From contig NZ_VORY01000002.1 in assembly GCF_007997295.1 (NCBI RefSeq), forward strand, positions 186,001-250,000: a stretch of DNA of 64,000 nt. The letters run 5' to 3'. The notes beneath the pieces are model-generated. The model was not told the origin of the DNA, did not search any database, and was given only the letters and a program-made list of their open reading frames with translations. The DNA is from Gillisia hiemivivida. GTDB lineage: Bacteria; Bacteroidota; Bacteroidia; Flavobacteriales; Flavobacteriaceae. The translations under genes and the position numbers were made by a program. Positions 37,360 through 46,930 of the stretch are shown in pieces. Position 1 is the first letter of the stretch. Each line of letters opens with the position of its first letter.

Positions 37360-37662
37360 ATGACCATAGGTATATGGATTATTGGAGAAGGTGGTATAAG
37401 TTGTTCAGAATGGAGCAACAGACATGCACAAATAAGCAATGACGTGATTAATGCAGAATCAGTCTGGAATAATGATATTGTTTGGGATTATGTTGAACAT
37501 ATTGCGATGAAAGATTGGGGTAATAAAGAGAACACTCGAGATTTAATTTCAGCCTTAGCGATTAAGCGCAAACTGTTAGGATTGAAGCAGCAGCCAGAAA
37601 TTGATAAAAAAACTTGGTTAAGAGTTCTGGAAATTTTGATTCATAAAAATGATGCTGCGTAA
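37360..37662 (+). CDS. Hypothetical protein
   Basis: 100 residues, not recognised. Tryptophan-rich N-terminal half (GIWIIGEGG, EWSNRH, VWNNDIVWDYVEH), helical C-terminal half. Co-directional with the 145-residue gene and followed by a clear hairpin terminator, so the pair is a complete small transcription unit. An immunity or regulatory pair is conceivable but unsupported. Confidence 0.6.
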   Translation: MTIGIWIIGEGGISCSEWSNRHAQISNDVINAESVWNNDIVWDYVEHIAMKDWGNKENTRDLISALAIKRKLLGLKQQPEIDKKTWLRVLEILIHKNDAA

Positions 37663-37686
37663 TACAACTTGGTAATTCTTAAGTTT

Positions 37687-37725
37687 AAAAATGTAGTACA
37701 TAAGTGTGTGCTACATTTTTATTTT
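37687..37725 (+). terminator. Terminator after the two hypothetical genes
   Basis: AAAAATGTAG (37687-37696) and CTACATTTTT (37711-37720), 10-bp perfect stem with a 14-nt loop followed by ATTTT. Confidence 0.8.
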
Positions 37726-37849
37726 GCATTAAAAAATTATTACAAGATTTGCATTTGAATTTTTACCTAAGTAACTGGGTCCAACATCAACATTTTGAGC
37801 GACACCAAGACTGCAACCACCAATCGAGCAGCTCTTCTAAGTGTTGCAC

Positions 37850-38377
37850 CATACAGAATGCCAGTTGGAATCGCTATTGTATTTTGCTCACCGCACCTTC
37901 AATGGAGATGATTTCATAGGTTTCATAAATGGTTTAAAATATGTTTACTCATCTCAAAATGGTTTAGTATGAATTTTTACTAAGTACCAAGAACCAGGAA
38001 CTCTTCAACCTGCGATAACCAAACTCAAATAACTAATTTTTGAAGCGGACCACCTTCCCCGCACACAAAAACATATCAGTAACCCATTAAAAGGTTCTTC
38101 CGCCAAGAGGATTAATATGTTTTTGAGGTGGTTAATCAGGAAAGATGATGCTGGTGTAGATTTCGGGTTATGGTCTTCCATACCTACTAGCGCATTATAA
38201 TGTCCTTTGGATGTTCATTCTGGTAATGTAGCAAGGAAATTAGGATTACTTAACCGAAAACAGAATGGTGCTAAGGCAGTAATAGAACTCGATAAGGCTT
38301 TAAGGCAACTCGACCAAGATGACCCCGTAAAATACGTTTTTGCTTTATTTGGTTTGGGTGTTTTTGAGAAATTCTAA
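37850..38377 (+). pseudogene. Decayed TIGR02757-family copy
   Basis: From about 37895 the frame reads HRTFNGDDFIGFINGLKY and later SNPLKGSSAKRINMFLRW, parallel to the intact copy, but with three in-frame stops (TGA in GLV*IF, TAA in LK*LIF and TAA in SAL*CPL) and altered sequence upstream. The last 336 bp match the intact copy closely. It keeps the attachment-like segment AAGAGGATTAATATG. Probably a remnant of an earlier element or duplication. Confidence 0.85.
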
Positions 38378-38435
38378 TGATTAATTATATTAGATATTCC
38401 GTTTTTCCTAAATTCCATAAATTTCAAATAGAAAT

Positions 38436-38822
38436 ATGAGTAATAATGGTAGTAAATCAGCGCATAAATTTTTAGGAAAATCCTGGGGATTATCCAAAGC
38501 ACATAGTTCAAATATATCGATATTTTATAAGGATAGAATCGAAGCTAAAAGAAAAGCTGAGCTTTCAAAAAAGAAGAAAAAGGAAATTAAAATCCAAAAA
38601 AGAATATTGTTTGGAACCTTATTTACTTTTTTCGGAGTTAGTCCTAAAAGAGACCATAAAGAAATTTTATACATTAAAAATAAGTTTTTTAAAATTAGTG
38701 ATATTAGTAAGCTTGAAAAAATTATTACCAGTGCAAAGTCTTTATTAAAGAATGGTGAAAAGATTGGTGTTTTGTATACTATTCATGACTTTGTTGAGAT
38801 GGTCGATATATCAAAAATATAA
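38436..38822 (+). CDS. Small basic hypothetical protein
   Basis: 128 residues, very lysine-rich in the middle (RKAELSKKKKKEIKIQKR). Possible hydrophobic patch at about 53-64 (ILFGTLFTFFG). No recognised domain. Alone on its strand in this part of the element, 59 bp after the decayed TIGR02757 copy. Confidence 0.5.
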   Translation: MSNNGSKSAHKFLGKSWGLSKAHSSNISIFYKDRIEAKRKAELSKKKKKEIKIQKRILFGTLFTFFGVSPKRDHKEILYIKNKFFKISDISKLEKIITSAKSLLKNGEKIGVLYTIHDFVEMVDISKI

Positions 38823-38873
38823 GATTTTGGTGATGTTGTAAATCCTTAAATTTCCCAAATACTTCTAATAAAA

Positions 38874-39383
38874 TTAATATGACGGAGTGCCTACTACAAT
38901 TGAAGCTCCCCAATTCCATCTTTCATATAAATCGCTAATATTCTGATTATAACTCTGACATCCTGGAGTCGGAGCAGGGTCGCTAACCATAATACTTCCA
39001 TCTTGAGCAATGCCTTGGAGCATTATATAATGTCCTAATTGTGGATTTCTACTAGGATTTACGAAAGCAATAATCTTCCATCCTTCATTTAAGGTATTAT
39101 ATAATTCTAAAGGATTAGCTGGTCGTTGCACTTCCCAAGCTCTGAAATTGAATGAGCGTAATACTGCGATAACATCCTCATTGTTTGCGGGTCTATCTTG
39201 AGGCCAACCTACCAATCTTGATACAATATCACTTTGGGTCTTGTAAACATTAGCTTGCGAAAGAGAGCTTTGGATACAAGCAGCCCAACACCACATTGAT
39301 TGCTCTTGGCAAATCATTTGGGCAACTATTGAACTAGTTAAACTAACTAAGAGGAAGGTCAAAAAAAAAGATTTACATTTCAT
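38874..39383 (-). CDS. Secreted papain-like cysteine protease domain protein
   Basis: 169 residues with a signal peptide (about 1-21, ending IVAQ). The catalytic cysteine C32 lies in QSMWCWAAC, typical of papain-like/C39-type small peptidases; H118 (LGHYIML) and D135 (MVSDPAP) complete a likely Cys-His-Asp triad. It is short and single-domain. Possible roles are processing of exported peptides or attack on other cells; the context does not decide. Monocistronic within the element. Confidence 0.8.
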   Translation of the reverse strand: MKCKSFFLTFLLVSLTSSIVAQMICQEQSMWCWAACIQSSLSQANVYKTQSDIVSRLVGWPQDRPANNEDVIAVLRSFNFRAWEVQRPANPLELYNTLNEGWKIIAFVNPSRNPQLGHYIMLQGIAQDGSIMVSDPAPTPGCQSYNQNISDLYERWNWGASIVVGTPSY

Positions 39384-39504
39384 TTTGAATAATTTTAGAA
39401 AAACTTATTAAATTTAATGTAATTCTCTGTATTTCTGACATCTAACTTTTAATAATTTACAAGTTTATTAAGACTTAAACTTATAAAATCTTTGTTTTCT
39501 AAAA

Positions 39505-40107
39505 TCACACTATCATCATCTTCTTTACATTCTGTACAGTTCCTATACTGGCTCCAGTTATCTTGGCCAATTTACGAATGGATAACTCAGGATGAGATAC
39601 CACCTCTTTTACGACATGTTTATGTTTGGTTAGGAATTCGTCCTTACTCATGGAACTACCACGTTCACGACCCTTGTAGACACCTTTAGCTTTGGCGATA
39701 GAAATACCTTCTAACTGACGCTCTCTTAGGTTAGTGCGCTCCATCTCAGAAACATTCGCTAACACGCTAAGTATTAATTTAAAAACTGGATTAGGCTTAC
39801 CATTAGCCATGGATTCGAGACCTAAATTATCAACTCGAAGTATTACATTATTTTCCGTAAAATATTCTAACGTAGTTAATACATCGTAAAGATTTCTTCC
39901 AAGACGGTCAACAGCTGTAACACTTACAAAATTGATTGTACCATCTTTAATAGCTTTTACTAATTCCTTCCCCTTATCCCGTTCATTAAATGCAACGGCA
40001 CCACTTACAACATCGTTAAAGATTAATTCATCTGGATGATTACGGACTAATTGACGTTCAAGATTTTGGTTTGGTGAAGAGATACGGTTATAACGTGCTT
40101 TTTTCAT
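39505..40107 (-). CDS. Small serine recombinase (resolvase/invertase type)
   Basis: 200 residues. The N-terminal catalytic domain starts ARYNRISSPNQN with probable nucleophile S10. It contains the DRLGRN arginine motif and a C-terminal HTH (LSIRKLAKITGASIGTVQNV). Such enzymes resolve cointegrates or invert segments. It is separate from the large recombinase at 52590 and points to a composite or plasmid-like origin. No inverted target pair was identified nearby. Confidence 0.88.
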   Translation of the reverse strand: MKKARYNRISSPNQNLERQLVRNHPDELIFNDVVSGAVAFNERDKGKELVKAIKDGTINFVSVTAVDRLGRNLYDVLTTLEYFTENNVILRVDNLGLESMANGKPNPVFKLILSVLANVSEMERTNLRERQLEGISIAKAKGVYKGRERGSSMSKDEFLTKHKHVVKEVVSHPELSIRKLAKITGASIGTVQNVKKMMIV

Positions 40108-40262
40108 TGGAGGTCGTTTCCATCAAAGATAGATAATTATAATTTATTGTACAAATTTAGGATAGTTATTTTTGAACATTATAAAGTGAGGATTTACACT
40201 ACAAAACAAAACAACAACTGTTACACATTATGACTTTAATCTAATTTTGAACATAGAAAATA

Positions 40263-40478
40263 CTAATTCTCTATTTTTTCAATTAAATAATGATTTTCAT
40301 TACCTGTTACATCAAAACTGGAATAAGGTTGTACATAATCTTTTCGTGGTCCATTAGGTGAAGGAATTGTATAATGGATTTTCATATTCCCTAATATTTC
40401 GGCTATTTTTATTTTGAAATCGTAAATTGTTTTACCTTCAAACTCCTTTAAATCAATTTTTATAATTTTATTTTCCAT
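40263..40478 (-). CDS. Small hypothetical protein following the AbiJ-like gene
   Basis: 71 residues from the ATG at 40478 (MENKIIKIDLKEFEGKT). A longer reading from 40544 would run into the preceding gene and is rejected. It starts 11 bp after the AbiJ-like stop, so it is probably co-translated and may be its partner or regulator. No recognised domain. Confidence 0.6.
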   Translation of the reverse strand: MENKIIKIDLKEFEGKTIYDFKIKIAEILGNMKIHYTIPSPNGPRKDYVQPYSSFDVTGNENHYLIEKIEN

Positions 40479-40489
40479 AATTATTTTGC

Positions 40490-41347
40490 TTAAATATTGT
40501 TTTCTCTTGAAATGCCGATTAGGTAATTTACAAATGCACTGCAACTCACCAGCATAAATTTAGCTTCTTCAAATTTTGGTTCGATATGATTTCCAATAAT
40601 TGCGTGTCTGATTCCACTTTCTTTAGTATTCGTGTATCCATATAATTTCTCTAAGCCTTTTTTAAATTCGTTGTTAATATTCACTCCTTTCGATTCCAGT
40701 TTTGAGAGAGCTTTTCCTAGGGTGTTTTCCGAGGTCAATTGCCTGCACAAAGCCTCTACAGCAGATATAGATTCCTTGATAGAATTTCTGTAATCAGGGT
40801 TATCCCTATCGGATAATTTCTCAAGTGCACTTGACATGTGCAATCCTACGGAATGAAATTGAGGAAAATTTATTACCATGGTGGATACCTCTTTAACTTC
40901 TCCCAATTCAATTTCATTAGTTATGGGAACAAATATCCCCTCGTTCAACCTGTAACCAGCAAATTCCTCTTCCAAAACAATATTCACTGCCTCCATAATG
41001 TCTTCTTTACAAAGAAATTCAAAATCAACTTTAAGGAGGAACTCAATGAAATCGTATATTTTATTCCAAGTGAAATCATTAAAAAATTGATTCCTTAGGT
41101 CTATAATAGGATATTGCGGTTTTGAATCAACTGGAAGTTTTAAGAAATGATGCCATATTAGGTTGGAAATTTTAGGAAGTACATTTACACGTTTTCTAAC
41201 TTGGATATCTTCGATTACATCCCAATAATAAAATTTGACTGTATTCCAGAGCCTATTTCGTAAATCTTCATCAATAGAATTGATTTGAATCTCTTTGGCC
41301 TTGGGAGTATATCCCATTCTCTGTGAAAAACTAAGACTATTAATCAT
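40490..41347 (-). CDS. AbiJ-like abortive-infection protein (AbiJ_NTD4 type)
   Basis: 285 residues from the ATG at 41347 (MINSLSFSQRMGY); a TTG start at 41410 is possible but less likely. The segment SFSQRMGYTP to SIDEDLRNRLWN resembles the AbiJ N-terminal domain 4. The C-terminal part (about 185-275, IKESISAVEALCRQL, LGKALSKLESKG, RHA) resembles the HEPN-like domain found with it. Proteins of this type act in phage defence by harming the infected cell. Family assignment is from pattern memory and deserves a profile search. Confidence 0.7.
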   Translation of the reverse strand: MINSLSFSQRMGYTPKAKEIQINSIDEDLRNRLWNTVKFYYWDVIEDIQVRKRVNVLPKISNLIWHHFLKLPVDSKPQYPIIDLRNQFFNDFTWNKIYDFIEFLLKVDFEFLCKEDIMEAVNIVLEEEFAGYRLNEGIFVPITNEIELGEVKEVSTMVINFPQFHSVGLHMSSALEKLSDRDNPDYRNSIKESISAVEALCRQLTSENTLGKALSKLESKGVNINNEFKKGLEKLYGYTNTKESGIRHAIIGNHIEPKFEEAKFMLVSCSAFVNYLIGISRENNI

Positions 41348-41469
41348 GAAATTATAACTTTTAAATATTTCTGAAATGCTTATTATCTGCTTTATTGCTA
41401 AGAGGCCCAAAGTGTTTTAGGACTACTCTCATATTTTATTAAAAATCTCCTCTCTTTAAAAGTATGATA

Positions 41470-42177
41470 TTACACCATCAACTTCTCCAACCTATCCTTA
41501 GTCTCCCTCCAATTAGGATATAACTTGCTCAACAACTCGTAAAAGGCTGAGCTATGATTAAGATGAGCAAGATGACATATTTCATGAACGATAACGTACT
41601 CAATACAAACCTTCGGAGCCTTGATAAGCTCGAGGTTTAAGTGCACAGTTCCGTTGTGGTCACAACTTCCCCAACGTTTGTCCATCCATCGATATTTAAG
41701 TGATGGTGATTCTTCCGTAAGCTTTTCCGTTAAGTGTAATTTTTCTTGGAATAGCTGGTTAAAGTGGACTTCAGCTTTGGACTTATACCAGGCCCTAAGC
41801 AAACCTTTGATACGCACCTGGTTGGTTTTATCCTTCAAGGAAACTTTAATCCAACCAGCACTCAGCTTTACTGATTCCGTATTATCTTCTATTAGTTTCA
41901 AGCGGTATTGTTTACCCAAATACATATGAGTCTCACCGCTCACATACTTGCGTGAAGGTGTTAACGGGTGGAACGATAAAAAGAAATCTTGTTGCCTCAA
42001 AATCCAAGCTGCCTTGGTGCGGACTTTTTCTTTGATGCTATTCTTATCTGAATCTATCGGAGCAATTACGTGAACACTTTTATCTGGATGCACCTTTATA
42101 CCCAAAGTCTTACGTTCGGAAAAGTCAAGGTCATATTCAATGGTTGACTGTCCATATTGGATTTGTTCTTTTACCAT
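41470..42177 (-). CDS. YgjP-like M48-type metallopeptidase of the type I restriction locus
   Basis: 235 residues. Zinc motif HEICH in VIVHEICHLAHLNHSS (near 192-207), DUF45/YgjP family. Such genes often travel with hsdR; the role is unknown, perhaps quality control of the large motor subunit. Its ATG overlaps the hsdR stop (TAATG), so it is the last gene of the hsdM to hsdR transcript. Confidence 0.85.
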   Translation of the reverse strand: MVKEQIQYGQSTIEYDLDFSERKTLGIKVHPDKSVHVIAPIDSDKNSIKEKVRTKAAWILRQQDFFLSFHPLTPSRKYVSGETHMYLGKQYRLKLIEDNTESVKLSAGWIKVSLKDKTNQVRIKGLLRAWYKSKAEVHFNQLFQEKLHLTEKLTEESPSLKYRWMDKRWGSCDHNGTVHLNLELIKAPKVCIEYVIVHEICHLAHLNHSSAFYELLSKLYPNWRETKDRLEKLMV

Positions 42178-45100
42178 TACTTATACTTCAATATTGCAAC
42201 TTTAATATTCTCCTCAATTAGGTTATCCATTTTGTCCCAATCTGAGTCCATGTCATACTTCTGAACTATTTCGTAGAAAACTTCACCCAAAGTTATATTG
42301 ATTTTTCCAACAACATCATTGTCCCTGTGCCACTCAACCATTTTCTTACCATTGATGTAAATATTGTCCTTCACTGTTTTATCTGTAGCTAGGCTTATCT
42401 CGATATGGAATGCTTCTGATGCTTCAGTGCCATTATCATAAATGGATTTGCTGAAATTGTAAAAAGCCATCGCAGCATCGTTGTTGGCTATAGCTTCAGG
42501 AGCATCTTCAGAACGACCATTGAAAAATTTATCTTCATAGTTTTGAGTACGTTTTAAGAACTCTGACTCTGTGATACGCTTATGGTGATATTCTGCTATG
42601 GTATCCTTAATCAAATCTGCCAACTTTTTGTAATATACTGGGTCCTCTTGCATCTTCACATTGATAGCCTTAATGGTTCTACTAGCTATATGGTCTGCTT
42701 GGGCTGCTTTACCCGTAATTTTCTCTATTTCTGCTTGTCGTTCCTCTTTATCAAATATATTCACCAGTTCGGTCACCTTCATAATATCACCTTCAGTGGA
42801 AATGTGTTTATTAATTAGTTTCTGAATTTGTGGTTCAAATTCTCGGTATGATAATTCATCATTATATCTTCTTTTGACATCAACTCGTAATTTCAAAAAG
42901 AAATTCGCATCAGCTTTATATTTATTAATCTTCGTTTCCTCAGTGTTACGTACAAAATCTATTGACGAAAGGGCCATTTTCAGAATACGTGAAAAATAAC
43001 TCAGCTTCTCATAAAACTTGTTCCTGATATCATCTGGTTGAAGTAATTCTTCATAAGCTGTAGGTTCCAAATTCTTATCTTTAAGATTCCGAAAAATATC
43101 CCACAATTCGGAATGGGCCTGAGGTAATTTCTTTACTTCTTCCCCCATTTGTGTAAGAGCTCCTTCTAGGTCCTGTTCATTGAAGTCTGATAATCCAGAA
43201 TACGTACTAAGAGCATTATCTAAATTCTCGAGATTCCCATAATAATCGATAATATATCCATAATCTTTACCAGGAAATACACGGTTCACTCTCGCCACAG
43301 CTTGAAGTAATGTATGTTCTCTTAACGACCTACATAGATACAAAATGGTGTTATTTGGGGCATCGAAACCTGTGAGTAATTTCATTACAACAATAATTAT
43401 TTCGGGATGCTCTCGCTTTTTAAACTGACTGATAACACTCTTTTCAAAGTTATCCAAATCACCATATTTGTCAGTCATGGCATCGAAGTACTTGTCTTCA
43501 CGTTCCTTTTCGGGATTAACATTATGGAAACCATCCTCAGTTCCTTCACGTTGGTCGGTCCTGGTTACAATTACCTCACTGGAAACTTTTCCAATATCAT
43601 CAAGGTACTCTTTATATAGGAGGGCGGCCTTTACAGATGGTGCAACTAATTGTGCCTTTGGTTTATACTTATCACCACTTGTCTGAAAGAATTCGTTGTA
43701 ATGTTCACTGATATCCCAAGCTCTAGCATAGATTACTTGCTCCGCTTTGTTTAATTGGTCTACGGTATTAAACTTTCGCTTTAAGGATGCCTTACCATAA
43801 TCACTCAATGGCTCCGATACCTTATCAAAATATCTATTTATGGGGTCTTCGTTTAACTTAATTATATTATGTCTACCCTCATAGAGTAAAGGAACAACTG
43901 CACCATCTTCAACTGCATCTTGTACGGTATAAGGAGTGCCAATGTAACCACCAAACTTATTAGCTGTGCTTCTTTCCTTCTTCATTAGTGGTGTACCCGT
44001 AAATGCTAAAAAACAAGCATTTGGAAAAACTCGCTCCATGCTAACGTTGAAAGTACCATACTGAGTTCTGTGACCCTCATCAATCAATATAAAGATATTA
44101 GGAGATTCAAATGGTTTTTTTGATTGCTTTACTGCAGCCTCAAACTTATTAATAATTGTGGTGATAATGGCATCACTATTATCATGAATAAGCTCGGTAA
44201 GATGCGAACCAGTTCTTGCTTGTTTCACTTCCTTCTGACATTTTTTGAAGGTATCTGAAATCTGGTCATCAAGGTCAATCCTATCAGTAACTAATAATAT
44301 TTTAGGATTGGATATCTTATCATTGGAAGCTATCAGTTGAGCTAGCATTACCATGGTTAAAGATTTTCCTGAACCCTGAGTATGCCATATAACACCACCA
44401 CGTCTTTTTCCAGTATTATCAAATCCAGTAACACGATTCAATGTATGTTTGACTGCGAAATACTGCTGGTAACGAGCTATCTTTTTGATACCGTCATCAT
44501 ACAAGGTAAAGTTTCTAATGAGGTCTAAGAAACGCTCTGGCCTACAAATACTGTATAATAACTCATCCTGCTTGGTAGTATTTCGATTTTCTGATTCCAG
44601 ACTATCAAAATACTTACGGACATAACTGAATTTTTCAGAAAACAGCTCATCCTTTTGTTCTCTAGTTAAAGGCTGATTCTTAAGATTGTCCAGAGTAGCC
44701 CAATATTTCTTTTCTACATCACGAGTTGGAAACTGCTCTTTCCACTTAGCCCAGAACTCTTTACTGGTTCCTGTGGTGGCATAACTACCATCATTAACAG
44801 CAAGGCTCATAAGTAAATTAGAATAGACATAGAGTGAACGAATACCAGTCTTACTGAAATTACGAATATGTTGTTCAATACCTAACTCTGTTGGTGATTT
44901 GGTGCTGTTTAAAGAAGGACTCTTACATTCAATAATGCCCATAGGTATACCATTCACAAAAAGCACAATATCTGGACGATAGTGGTCCGTTCTTGCTTCA
45001 CGGGCAACTTTGTATTCCTCTGTTACGTGATAAACATTATTATCTGGATTGTCCCAGTCTATAAAATGCAGTGTATGACTCTTTTTATCACCATCTATAC

Positions 45101-45428
45101 TCTGCTCAAAGGCTTTGCCCAACGTAATCAAATCATAAAACGCAGCATTGGCATTTAGAAAACCATCTTGAATTGGTAAATCTTTTATGGCCAGAATAGC
45201 CGAGCTAATATTTGAGTCTGAAAACTCATATTCCTGACCCTTACGCTGAATGGTATTAATCTTCTTCAATTGGTCATGTAATACATTTTCAAACAACACA
45301 TGAGATGTTTTGCTACCACGCCATTCCAATGCTTTTTGTGGTGATACATAATCATACCCAAGATTAATAAGAATCTGTAATGCTGGTACCTGGGAAATAT
45401 GGTCTTCTAAAAAAGATGGTGTATTCAT
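42177..45428 (-). CDS. hsdR: Type I restriction endonuclease subunit R
   Basis: 1083 residues. The N-terminal PD-(D/E)xK nuclease is D153 (RPDIVLF) with E167-C-K169; the SF2 translocase has Walker A QGSGKS (351-356) and DEGH (450-453). The C-terminal helical part binds the M2S1 methylase core. It cuts DNA lacking the cognate methyl mark after ATP-driven translocation. It starts 3 bp after the stop of the Pycsar-effector-like gene rather than after hsdS, the unusual feature here. Confidence 0.95.
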   Translation of the reverse strand: MNTPSFLEDHISQVPALQILINLGYDYVSPQKALEWRGSKTSHVLFENVLHDQLKKINTIQRKGQEYEFSDSNISSAILAIKDLPIQDGFLNANAAFYDLITLGKAFEQSIDGDKKSHTLHFIDWDNPDNNVYHVTEEYKVAREARTDHYRPDIVLFVNGIPMGIIECKSPSLNSTKSPTELGIEQHIRNFSKTGIRSLYVYSNLLMSLAVNDGSYATTGTSKEFWAKWKEQFPTRDVEKKYWATLDNLKNQPLTREQKDELFSEKFSYVRKYFDSLESENRNTTKQDELLYSICRPERFLDLIRNFTLYDDGIKKIARYQQYFAVKHTLNRVTGFDNTGKRRGGVIWHTQGSGKSLTMVMLAQLIASNDKISNPKILLVTDRIDLDDQISDTFKKCQKEVKQARTGSHLTELIHDNSDAIITTIINKFEAAVKQSKKPFESPNIFILIDEGHRTQYGTFNVSMERVFPNACFLAFTGTPLMKKERSTANKFGGYIGTPYTVQDAVEDGAVVPLLYEGRHNIIKLNEDPINRYFDKVSEPLSDYGKASLKRKFNTVDQLNKAEQVIYARAWDISEHYNEFFQTSGDKYKPKAQLVAPSVKAALLYKEYLDDIGKVSSEVIVTRTDQREGTEDGFHNVNPEKEREDKYFDAMTDKYGDLDNFEKSVISQFKKREHPEIIIVVMKLLTGFDAPNNTILYLCRSLREHTLLQAVARVNRVFPGKDYGYIIDYYGNLENLDNALSTYSGLSDFNEQDLEGALTQMGEEVKKLPQAHSELWDIFRNLKDKNLEPTAYEELLQPDDIRNKFYEKLSYFSRILKMALSSIDFVRNTEETKINKYKADANFFLKLRVDVKRRYNDELSYREFEPQIQKLINKHISTEGDIMKVTELVNIFDKEERQAEIEKITGKAAQADHIASRTIKAINVKMQEDPVYYKKLADLIKDTIAEYHHKRITESEFLKRTQNYEDKFFNGRSEDAPEAIANNDAAMAFYNFSKSIYDNGTEASEAFHIEISLATDKTVKDNIYINGKKMVEWHRDNDVVGKINITLGEVFYEIVQKYDMDSDWDKMDNLIEENIKVAILKYK

Positions 45429-45431
45429 AAA

Positions 45432-45959
45432 TTAATTTTTGTAATGGTATAAAGCAAAAATTAGGGCAATTGGAATTGATGCATAACATGCTATTGTTAA
45501 CCAAACAGCCACGGAGAAGTGATGGTATTTTCTGCTAGCAATTGTGGCATTATATTTTATTTGAGAAATTAGGTCATCATCCAATTTTGTAAAATCAGAC
45601 TCTTTTACACCTGCTTTCTCACATAATAGTTTTTTTAATTTTTTACTTTCAAGCTGTTTCAAATGTTGATAGAATAATAAGTTTACATCCTTTAATTCCA
45701 AATATGTTGAACCTTTTAGAAAGTGTAAATTAGGAACGAATGATAATAAAGCTATGGTGGAAGAAATTATCAGCATCAAGATAATTCCAATAGAGTATAT
45801 TTGTAAAAATCCCATTTCTGTAAAATTGTTGAGAAATGGAAGTTTTACAATACCATATATTGACGCACCATTAAACGCAATAATCATAGCATTCTTTGCT
45901 TCAGCAAACCTTAACCAATCGTTTATATTGCTAAAAATTTGAAGTAATTCTTTATTCAT
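45432..45959 (-). CDS. Pycsar effector-like membrane protein (PycTM type)
   Basis: 175 residues. Three hydrophobic helices at about 24-40, 51-76 and 148-171, with a soluble stretch of about 70 residues between the second and third. The pattern NDWLRFAEAKNAMIIAFNG at the start and DLISQIKYNATIASRKYHHF before the last helix fits the DUF5706/Pycsar TM effector family. In those systems cCMP or cUMP opens or activates the protein, damaging the membrane and halting phage growth. The stop-start overlap (TAATG) with the cyclase gene upstream supports a functional pair. Assignment by pattern only. Confidence 0.75.
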   Translation of the reverse strand: MNKELLQIFSNINDWLRFAEAKNAMIIAFNGASIYGIVKLPFLNNFTEMGFLQIYSIGIILMLIISSTIALLSFVPNLHFLKGSTYLELKDVNLLFYQHLKQLESKKLKKLLCEKAGVKESDFTKLDDDLISQIKYNATIASRKYHHFSVAVWLTIACYASIPIALIFALYHYKN

Positions 45960-46930
45960 TATTTCTTTATTTTCCAGATTACACCTGTGCCATATACATC
46001 GCCTTTAACATTTTTTATGGAATGTGATTGCTTTTCAAAAATAGTTTGATATTGCGAAGAGTCCTTAACTAAACCTTTAAAAACCTTTTTAGTAATCAAT
46101 ATAGCAGGATAAGGTGTTTTTTTATTTTCCTTTTTGAGCCTAATGAATTTTCCAAATGATAAGGTTAATTTACCATCTTCATAACTCACGATTGAGTCTG
46201 CGAATTTTTCTGAAGACATTTCTTCGGTTACCTCTGTATCTAAATAAGTAGATTGATTTCCTATTTTATACCCACCAAGAAGTCCAACGCTGTTCCCAAA
46301 TAATGAAGGAAATGAAGAGAAGTTAAACGGATTCTTGGTTATTTTATATATTTTTTCAGTTATTTCCTTGTTAGCAAAATCTGTTAACCTTGAAGCTATG
46401 TTTGCAGGATACCCTACCCAAACCAAGCCTCTATTTTCACTACGCTCTTCATCCCTTCGAGCTATTCCAACTTTAATAACCTTAAGCTCCCCATAATCCA
46501 CTCCTATCCCACATTTAAAGTCCAGATTATGGAATTGCTTATTAATAATAGTTGCTGCGTGATTAATAGTTATAGCACATTCAATAGCATTGTTGAAACA
46601 ATTTTCTTTAGGAAAAACTACCATTACCCTATCACCGATGATATTCCTAATTGAACCATTATGATGACGAGCAGCCCGAAGCACGGATTTAGTTAACGAA
46701 GTATATATTTTCCCCATAGTTTCCGTAGAATGATTCTCTGTTAGTGAGACGGAGTTGCGTATATCTACAAACAAAACACAGGTTTCTAATATTTTGGCTT
46801 TCTTTTCTTCTCCATTCCCGAAGGTTAAACTACTATCATCCAACGATGGAACAGCTGTAGTATTCGAGTAAGAGAATTTCGTATTAATAACATCTTTAAT
46901 ATCGTCTTCTATCTCATCTAAAATTTTCAT
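45959..46930 (-). CDS. Class III nucleotide cyclase, likely Pycsar cyclase (PycC)
   Basis: 323 residues. Metal aspartates D56 (LFVDIRNSV) and D100 (IIGDRVMVVF), and the ribose/phosphate-binding segment WVGYPANIASRL (171-182, N177 and R181) show an active class III catalytic fold. The C-terminal 120 residues may be a sensor domain. PycC enzymes make cCMP or cUMP after infection; the WVGxxxNxAS pattern and the partner gene favour this over an ordinary adenylate cyclase. The ATG overlaps the previous stop (ATGA). Base specificity cannot be read here. Confidence 0.75.
   Translation of the reverse strand: MKILDEIEDDIKDVINTKFSYSNTTAVPSLDDSSLTFGNGEEKKAKILETCVLFVDIRNSVSLTENHSTETMGKIYTSLTKSVLRAARHHNGSIRNIIGDRVMVVFPKENCFNNAIECAITINHAATIINKQFHNLDFKCGIGVDYGELKVIKVGIARRDEERSENRGLVWVGYPANIASRLTDFANKEITEKIYKITKNPFNFSSFPSLFGNSVGLLGGYKIGNQSTYLDTEVTEEMSSEKFADSIVSYEDGKLTLSFGKFIRLKKENKKTPYPAILITKKVFKGLVKDSSQYQTIFEKQSHSIKNVKGDVYGTGVIWKIKK

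Noticed and set aside
37704-37919. Plus-strand reading of 71 codons
   Set aside because: It overlaps the degraded approach to the TIGR02757 pseudogene and the terminator, and reads as random sequence.
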